Assembly: GCF_963676685.1 (NCBI RefSeq)
Contig: NC_092354.1
Span: 23,158,193 to 23,222,192, forward strand
Origin: Mytilus edulis
Taxonomy: Eukaryota > Mollusca > Bivalvia > Mytilida > Mytilidae
Direction of reading: 5' to 3'
Length of the DNA: 64,000 nucleotides
Shown: one piece after another, positions 58,075 to 64,000 of the stretch
Numbering within the stretch: position 1 is the stretch's first letter
Layout of the letters: the number at the start of each line of letters is the position of its first letter
Program-made: the position numbers and the translations under genes
The notes under the pieces: model-generated
What the model was told of the DNA's origin: nothing
The model's input: only the letters and a program-made list of their open reading frames with translations
Databases searched by the model: none

Positions 58075-58650
58075 CTATGATCTGTTCACATTGTCGGCTC
58101 TTTTCAAGGCTTGGTTAATAGTTGATCTTATTCTCAGTAGGTAATTCCATTGTCTTTTGTTTAAAAATATGCCACTTGTTATATTTCCGATGAAATGTCG
58201 AATACCTATCCAAACTTGTTTTTGGTGGGTGCAGATAGTCACTTTATATTGTTCTGGTAAATCAAACTGTTTTAGATATCCACATGATATGTTGTTGATT
58301 CCACTGCTCTGATAATCTTCTGCTCCGTTGATCTTTTTACAGTCTGTATAGTTATAATGCGCACTATTCTTAATCATTCCACTGGTCAAAGCTAAACTTG
58401 TAGACATTAATGCCAGTAGAACAACGACTCCAGTCCATTTTATAATGTTTATATGCATGGTGTATTTTTCATATATTGACGATATATTTGAAACCACACT
58501 TGACTGAGATGGTATTCTACCTCCCATAGAAAACGTTATAGGTGGCATCTCAGTTTTATCAACTAATCCAGTCTCACATGATACTGTTCTTGACATCATG
58601 TTGTTTCCCGAACGAGTAAAAGACCTAATGACAATATAACACGAAGTCAA
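58075..58650 (-). CDS. Single-pass membrane protein with a PC4-like C-terminal domain
   Basis: 191 residues; a later start at Met18 or Met19 is possible. Residues about 68-92 (KWTGVVVLLALMSTSLALT) form one membrane segment. Residues about 133-185 read EQYKVTICTHQKQVWIGIRH, SGIFLNKRQWNYLL and STINQAL. This matches the strand order and 'GI.L...QW..L' signature of the PC4/Sub1 ssDNA-binding fold seen twice in the neighbouring protein. A membrane-anchored PC4 is unusual. The gene starts 19 bp after the stop of the CARD-PC4 gene. Its function is unknown; paralogy with the neighbour is plausible. Confidence 0.65.
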   Translation of the reverse strand: MTSCYIVIRSFTRSGNNMMSRTVSCETGLVDKTEMPPITFSMGGRIPSQSSVVSNISSIYEKYTMHINIIKWTGVVVLLALMSTSLALTSGMIKNSAHYNYTDCKKINGAEDYQSSGINNISCGYLKQFDLPEQYKVTICTHQKQVWIGIRHFIGNITSGIFLNKRQWNYLLRIRSTINQALKRADNVNRS

Positions 58651-58669
58651 TGCTTTTATACACAGCTGT

Positions 58670-59488
58670 TTACAAAATTTCCCCGAATGGATTACAACTT
58701 GAACAGTTTAACATGCTCTCTTGTACTTGGTGATCTTCTCCTAAAATACAAGGAACAATGTTTTCCAGTTCTGGTACAACCTGTCTTACTTCAGTAAATG
58801 TTCCTTTAAGAGCTTCCCACTTATCGTATGTTAAAGAAATACCTTTCTTTGTTGGAACAACTTGGCTTGAATTGGGAATCATCCAACGCTGTCGCACGTC
58901 TACGGTTGGATATATTCTATTCACAGTAACGTACACACCTTTACCAAGATGAAATGTCATTTCGGGATTTCCGTCAACATCATCAATCATCTGACCTATA
59001 GCATCATCTATGTCACTAGCATACATTTCCAAAAGCACCCATTGTGGTAAATTCAAAGCTATTCCTTTTTTGGTTGGAATATAAGCACCTGTGGAGTTTT
59101 TCTCGTATTTACGAATATGGATCAACAATTTATCACACCATTCGTTAGGAACAACAAATATGTCTCCACCTATAGGTAACATACATAGATTTTTGCTCAC
59201 TCCTGAAGTATCAGTTATTGAACTTTTCAAAAGATTAACCAGATTTGATTTTCCCTCTAAAGTAAGAGCAGAGCAAAAACTTTCGAATGCTTGTGCACCT
59301 CTTCTCTGAATAGTAGATATCAGCTGTCTAGTTTTTGAATACGAATTCGACTGTTGTAAAATATCTTCCTTCAATTCGTCAGTAAGTATTCCAGCCTGGT
59401 ATAGATGGTCTGTTACAACATCCACCGGCGTTTCTTTAACCAATTTCACGTAATTACGCTGAAGAGAATCTTTGTGTTCTTTCTGCAT
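58670..59488 (-). CDS. CARD-PC4-PC4 fusion protein
   Basis: 272 residues, unbroken. Residues 1-90 form a CARD: RNYVKLVKETPVDVVTDHL, QAGILTDELKEDIL, TRQLISTIQRRGAQAFESF. This death-fold module mediates contacts with caspases and innate-immune adaptors. Two PC4/Sub1-type domains follow: about 100-172 (LLIHIRKYEK, PTKKGIALNLPQW, DDAIGQMI) and about 178-245 (GVYVTVNRIYP, PTKKGISLTYDKWEAL). PC4 binds single-stranded DNA and acts in transcription or replication. The fusion could link viral DNA to apoptosis or immune signalling, for example as a decoy. That role is inference; the domains are read directly. Confidence 0.82.
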   Translation of the reverse strand: MQKEHKDSLQRNYVKLVKETPVDVVTDHLYQAGILTDELKEDILQQSNSYSKTRQLISTIQRRGAQAFESFCSALTLEGKSNLVNLLKSSITDTSGVSKNLCMLPIGGDIFVVPNEWCDKLLIHIRKYEKNSTGAYIPTKKGIALNLPQWVLLEMYASDIDDAIGQMIDDVDGNPEMTFHLGKGVYVTVNRIYPTVDVRQRWMIPNSSQVVPTKKGISLTYDKWEALKGTFTEVRQVVPELENIVPCILGEDHQVQESMLNCSSCNPFGEIL

Positions 59489-59592
59489 GTTGTCAGTAAC
59501 TTTGTTTCACTAAAACTGATGTCGTGAACAACTTTTAACAGTGATTTTATACTATTTAAATACTGGGAGTGTCACAATGATGGTAAAAACTA

Positions 59593-59964
59593 TTATTCTA
59601 AATTTTTGGGGTTATAGTGTGTATGGTGTATATTAAATGTAATTAAGTTGTATATTTTTAATCTATGTTCTGGAGACAAAATAGGTGTAATTATCGTCTC
59701 AGTCGTGTGAATACGTCTTTTAAAACGATGGTGATCAATTGCAAACTGTATCCAATGACTTTTCCTTGCTTGTCGGTATGAAAAGGACCAAGCTATCAAG
59801 TGATGTGTTTTCTTTATTTCTTCTCCTGGTAAAAATTGAACCTTCAAATAATAAAAAAAGGTACATCATTAAAAATAACCGAAGCATGCATCAATTGAAA
59901 GATATGTTGGATTCTTTTAACATTTACTTACAGTTCTCCTTTCTTTCGAAAGTACGTTTGACAT
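59593..59964 (-). CDS. Two-exon small Polinton gene beside the right terminal repeat
   Basis: Exon 1 is 59964-59932 (MSNVLSKERRT) and ends at a GTAAGT donor. Exon 2 is 59841-59593 after a TTATTTGAAG acceptor. The 90-bp intron is phase 0 and the product has 93 residues. Exon 2 reads LPGEEIKKTHHLIAWSFSYR and is rich in His, Arg and Ile. The ATG is only 31 bp inside the terminal repeat, so its promoter probably lies in the repeat. No family is recognised. Confidence 0.6.
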
Positions 59965-59994
59965 TGCAACCAGATAGAGTTATCTCTTTTTGTT

Positions 59995-60310
59995 TGTTAA
60001 AACATCTGTTTATGTAGCTAATGCTTTTGAGTGTAAATCTATAAGGAGTGACAGTTATTCAAAATAGGGTGTGAAGGTTCGCATTGCATCAGTGTATTAT
60101 TAGAGTGTTTAAAAGTGAACATTTATAAAGTGCTTACACTTTCACCTCAAAATATTTATAACCCCCTCTTATTTTTAAAAAGAAAAAAACTTTGACCCCA
60201 ATATTTTATAACCCCCTCATATTTATGGCCCCATTTGAAAAGGGGGTGTGGGGTTATAATTATGCACCCACACTCAAGGGGCTTTGGGTGTTCAGTGATA
60301 CTACACTACT
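59995..60310 (-). repeat. Right Polinton terminal inverted repeat
   Basis: 316 bp, inverted copy of 39431-39747. Ends CTACACTACT. The flanking base context (GGCAAG) does not match the left flank (TTTATA). Confidence 0.95.
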
Positions 60311-60890
60311 GGCAAGTAAGTTTTACAACAAAAATCTGATTTTTTTTAATGTGAAATGAAAAGCTTAGGAGTATTATCGATTTAATTGCTAATTAGTGAA
60401 CAAATGGGATACACAAGAGAGAAGAAAATCTGTAATTATTTTTGGATTTTATGGATTTCTACGTCAAGTTATCAGAAACCTTACTTCATTAGACGTAACC
60501 TTAAAGACATTGACAAACTACTTTACAGTATTAAGGTGTCTTTTGTTTAATCATAGTGTTCCTTGTGAAATTGAAAACAATTTAAATCACTAGGAAGCTT
60601 CTGAGTTTCGATCTGTTCTACTCTTTTATGCGTTACCATTCATTTCTTCAAATAAATAAATAGCCGGTTGTATTTTAAGGTTTTAAATTATGAGTATTTT
60701 ATTTTAATGATACAACAGCTAAAAATTGATCTACAACACATAAATATAACTTATCTTTCTAAAATGGCTAACTTTATTTTTAAACCTTCATTCAGCAAAA
60801 TGCTTTCATAAGTTTTACCACAAAATTATTTTGCCTCGCTTTTTCGTGGATTAAGCCAGAGAAGACAACCTTGCATGCCGATCCACTAAT
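60311..60890. other. No supported gene right of the Polinton
   Basis: AT-rich. It does not continue the LINE fragment that abuts the left end of the Polinton. The ORF at 60396-60593 is unsupported. Confidence 0.4.
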
Positions 60891-60904
60891 GATAAATGAT
60901 GCAT

Positions 60905-61030
60905 TGGAACCGTCGGACAATTCTTTAAATAAAACATTGAGACCGCCGGACAATCCTTGAATAAAACATTGGGATCGCCGGACAACTCTTTTAATAAAAC
61001 ATTGTGACCGCTGGACATAATTTATTAAAT
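60905..61030. repeat. ~33-bp tandem array (CCGCCGGACAA ... AATAAAACATTG)
   Basis: Four units read ACCGTCGGACAATTC, ACCGCCGGACAATCC, ATCGCCGGACAACTC and ACCGCTGGACATAAT; the first three are followed by AATAAAACATTG. The array lies directly upstream of a zinc-finger ORF. Confidence 0.65.
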
Positions 61031-61064
61031 AGCAATTGACAGAACAGATTCAGAAGATAGGATA

Positions 61065-61395
61065 ATGTGTGAACATTGTTTTAAATGGTATAGTTGTAAT
61101 AAATCATGCAAAAGACACATGAAGAAAGTGCATTCAGCAGATTATAAAACAGAACGGATTAAATGTTTGATTTGCCATGAGGTATTTAGCAGAAAGAGAA
61201 ATTTCAGGAGACATACAAGACAGGGAAACAGAAACAAGTGTATATGCAGAACAGAGCCGCTATGATGCTCATGGAAATTTGATGGAAAAAGAATCAATGT
61301 TTCACAATACGCCAACCTTTGAGGAACCGACATTCAGTGAAATGCCTGATTTTCTAGAGGACATTTCCTTGGACGAATTTAATACTGAACCATAA
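61065..61395 (+). CDS. Small C2H2 zinc-finger gene with acidic tail, frame change
   Basis: The ATG at 61065 opens a frame with a finger CEHCFKWYSCNKSCKRHMKK(VH) and a second, incomplete one (CLICHEVFSRKRNFRRH), ending at 61265. A second frame overlapping from 61177 continues with an acidic stretch (FEEPTFSEMPDFLEDISLDE) to 61395, which looks like an activation-type tail. A single frameshift within 61190-61260 would join them. It may be a young gene or a transposon-derived fragment. Confidence 0.4.
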
Positions 61396-62930
61396 TTGTA
61401 CGACACGGAACGTAATGAAAATCGCAAATACAACGATAAAAAGAATAGGACAGTAGAACCGGACGAAAACGATAACCCTAGCAGTAATGTCATTGACAGT
61501 CAAAAAGAAACACTTATCCTAAAACTGGAAACTATCAACAGTTATTCAAAAAATACAGTGATACTGTAACATAGAATATTGTCCTCCATGAAATATTGAC
61601 TGTCGGACAAATTTTCATATCCAATATTGTCCACTGACAGTATTTCAGAATTAAATATTGTCTTGGAATAGTGTCCTTGTCCATGAAATTCTGTTCATGA
61701 CAATACTTCACTATGAAATTCTGGCTTTGAAAATATTTTTTAATCGAATTATTTCAGATTAAGAAATAGTACACAAGCATGCATCATGCACATTTTTAGA
61801 TTTATAACTGATTTGAGGAAAAGTGTAACATATTTATTGATGTTGAATAAAATATGTTTGTAGCTACAACTACATAATGTTGGAATAAAAGTTTAACACA
61901 TTTATAGATGTTCGATTAATTGTATGAATATCTACAAATTAATATGAATATCTATAAGTTTATATGTATGATTTCAAGATAATTGTGGGTTTGATTTGCT
62001 TTTAAATCTTTTTTCGTCTCTCTCATTGAGTCCATTAACTTCAAGAGTTCGTAACTGTTGCATCCAAAATCACTTTCTCTTTTGTCTTCCTTGTTAATCC
62101 CGATGTTGATTTCCTTAATGATTTAAAATGTGACGTTTTCAAAATCATGTCATGCTCTTGAAAGGTGTCTTGTAAGAATGTAGGACAGAAAGTTACAGGA
62201 CAAGTATTATCCATTAGATACACTTGACGGAAGAAACTTATGTCATTGTACCATAAGTGTCAATTTTTTTTTCTACTGTCCCTCTGGTATCTTGCGTCCC
62301 TCTTTTATACACCGACAAATTCTTTTATAAAGGCGGTAAATCCTTATAACTATTTAAAATAAAAGATACGAAATTGTATTTTCCTAATCTTAACCTCTAT
62401 CACATATATTGTGTATTTGACATTGAATATTGGCCTCGGGCATGGTTATATTTCTTGGTAAGCGCAACAAAATGTACTTTCATTTAAATCTGATAAAAAA
62501 AACTACAAGAGTATTTGCATCAATTTGTCTTTACAACAATTTTTTAATTTAATAATTAACATAAAATTCAACAAACATCATTTTCGGTGCGGTGTTTTTG
62601 TATGGTGTACAAATCAATGATCTACATTGTTTAAATATTATGGTTGTCTATAGTTGCTTGTATTTCAATGAACCTGACCAAATACCCGACTGATATATGT
62701 ACAATAAGTCAATCACATCTTAGTGATAACCATTAATCGTAGTATACAAAAAGGCAACAGTAGTATACCGATGTTCAAAACTCGTAAATCGATAGAAAAA
62801 AAAACAAGGGGGGGGGGGGGGCATACCTTATTCCTGTTGTTGATGACTTTTGGGTGCAACACCAGGCTGATCCTTATGAATATCAAGGAAAATACGTGAT
62901 TGTTATGCCCCACCTACGTTAGTAGAGAGG
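61396..62930. other. No supported gene; short repeats
   Basis: Contains loose TATTGTC/GACAATA words around 61580-61740, a single AGGACAGAAAGTTACAGGAC motif near 62183 belonging to the MITE-like family of 11.1 kb, and a G-run near 62808. Confidence 0.4.
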
Positions 62931-62934
62931 CATT

Positions 62935-63235
62935 ATGTTTTCTGGTCTGTGCGTCCTTCCGTCTGTTCGTCCCTGGACATTTGACAATTTCCGTGGTTTG
63001 GGTTGGACAACCAGACGAGTGAAGTATTGTCAACTTATCAGTCACAAGAACAAGTTAGTTAGACAAGATTGGTGTCTTAATGCATTGGACAAAAAAGAGA
63101 CATTTCAAAATGTCATTTTCACCGATGAAACATCCGTTGAGATAGGGTCTGATGGCAGACTTTTCTTCCACAAACCAAATTCAGCTCTTCAGTGCCATCC
63201 AGCAAAGAGACCTAAACCAAAACATTCTTATAAAG
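62935..63235 (+). pseudogene. Tc1/mariner-like (DDE_3) transposase exon
   Basis: The frame from about 62985 reads GLGWTTRRVKYCQLISHKNK, then WCLNALDKKETFQNVIFTDE and a Lys/Pro-rich stretch KRPKPKHSYK. This corresponds to the helix-turn-helix end and first catalytic Asp (FTDET) of a Tc1-like DDE domain. The frame runs into GTAATT, a possible donor. The rest of the catalytic domain is not seen. The first ~20 residues come from an adjacent repeat. Confidence 0.6.
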
Positions 63236-63359
63236 TAATTAATATTAACCTAAAATGTGTCTTTCCCTATTCTACATGTGACTCTGAATTGATATATGAT
63301 AGTTATTTTGTTTTTCTTCTCTATTGTTTATTTTGGAATGTAAAAAGTTGATATTCTAT

Positions 63360-64000
63360 ACATGTATATAGGTGAACTATATTTGTTGTATGGAAGAGCT
63401 GTACGTGTCTACCTGGCATGGTTTATCTGCCCATGACCTCATTTTCATGGTTCTGTACTCAATGTTTAGTTTATGTGACAGTTGTAATAAAGCTTTATTT
63501 TTAGGACGATCAACATAATATCAATAATTTACAGTAAAGAAGACGAGACATTTCAGCGTGTCTCTCATGTTTAGCACGAGTCTTTCCTTTAAAATTATAT
63601 ATGTTTTCAGTTGATATTATTTTTTAAGAATTTTGTTATTTGGTAATAGTGACTCCAAGACTAGTGGACATGTCTTGTTCATTACCCTGTGTACACAGAA
63701 CATGCATGAACATATCTTTATTGAGTTCATTCAGTTGAAAATTATCATGTTTTACTGATTATTAGAGATGGACACGTTAACAACTTCAAAGAAATCCTTA
63801 ACATGGGGTATTTGAAAATTATGCTGCTCATCTCTAAAAGGAGTAGGTTCAGTAAGACCCCTTTTTGGCCCCAAAATATAGCAGTTTTAGAAAATTGTGA
63901 AAATGTAATCGTTTAGATATTTATTGAAAAGTAGAATGTTTCTGCTACATAAATATGGGCTGTTTTTGACAATACAATGCACATGTATCGGGTACTAGCA
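63360..64000. other. No supported gene
   Basis: AT-rich sequence to the window edge. Confidence 0.4.

Larger units (their letters stand above)
39431..60310. mobile_element. Polinton/Maverick (adintovirus-like) element, 20.9 kb
   Basis: Delimited by inverted repeats of about 317 bp that start AGTAGTGTAG and end CTACACTACT. It encodes the hallmark set: protein-primed DNA polymerase B, retroviral-type integrase, packaging ATPase, Ulp1-type protease, double jelly-roll major capsid and single jelly-roll minor capsid proteins. Size, termini and gene set match family norms. It additionally carries at least five accessory genes. Two core genes (major capsid, integrase) are frameshifted, so this copy is probably not autonomous unless those are assembly errors. 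The expected 6-bp target duplication is not visible. Confidence 0.95.

Noticed and set aside
39431-60310. Free adenovirus or contamination
   Set aside because: Terminal repeats, integrase, spliced genes and flanking LINE and host repeats show an integrated Polinton.
1-64000. CRISPR array, rRNA, tRNA or bacterial promoter elements
   Set aside because: No regularly spaced identical direct repeats with unique spacers, no recognisable rRNA or tRNA, and the gene structure is eukaryotic.

Overview
The window is AT-rich, intron-containing animal DNA dense in transposons. The short repeat families (the AGCTCACCTGGCC element, the GGTATGAGTGCCAATGAG element, a SINE-like repeat with an (AATC)n tail), the THAP and BEN genes and the virus-like transposon together suggest a marine bivalve, most probably a Mytilus-type mussel. 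That is inference from remembered repeat families; no search was run. No bacterial operon, rRNA, tRNA or CRISPR array was seen.

The main object is a near-complete Polinton/Maverick (adintovirus-like) element at 39431-60310, 20.9 kb, bounded by ~317-bp terminal inverted repeats that begin AG and end CT. It carries the virion and replication set: protein-primed DNA polymerase B (47035-52189, split by one intron), FtsK/HerA-type packaging ATPase, Ulp1/adenain-type protease, double jelly-roll major capsid protein, basic core-like protein, minor capsid (penton) protein, and a retroviral-type integrase with a chromodomain. Virion genes run on the minus strand. The polymerase runs on the plus strand and converges with them near 52.2 kb.

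The accessory genes are the most novel part. A minus-strand gene encodes an N-terminal CARD followed by two PC4-type single-stranded-DNA-binding domains (58670-59488). Next to it lies a protein with one membrane segment and a third PC4-like domain (58075-58650). Three genes become visible only when introns are read: a five-exon minus-strand gene (40295-42339), a three-exon plus-strand gene for a Cys-rich type I membrane protein (43153-45056), and a two-exon gene beside the right terminal repeat (59593-59964). Two core genes are broken: the major capsid gene by a 7-bp tandem duplication, the integrase at a 10-A run.

A second large transposon, of ISL2EU type, spans 20060-32692 (12.6 kb, AT target duplication). 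It encodes a THAP-domain DDE transposase (plus strand, one in-frame TGA) and a SAP-SWIM-YqaJ nuclease protein (minus strand, one A-run frameshift). It inserted into a decayed GHTHED-motif gene (32695-33116) and has itself received several smaller repeats.

The rest is a mosaic: a tandemly triplicated exon (0.9-2.3 kb), LINE fragments (5.1, 6.5-7.4 and 39.0 kb), a ~160-bp satellite-like array in a MITE-like frame (8.2-9.1 kb), a SINE-like insertion in a short-repeat array (15 kb), a BEN-domain gene split by a 1.6-kb repeat (17-19 kb), a C39-peptidase-like ORF with one stop (34.7-35.3 kb), a kinase fragment (37.4 kb), a zinc-finger gene behind a ~33-bp repeat array (61 kb) and a Tc1-like transposase exon (63 kb). 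Three of the frameshifts lie in A/T homopolymers one base short, so part of the damage may be assembly error.
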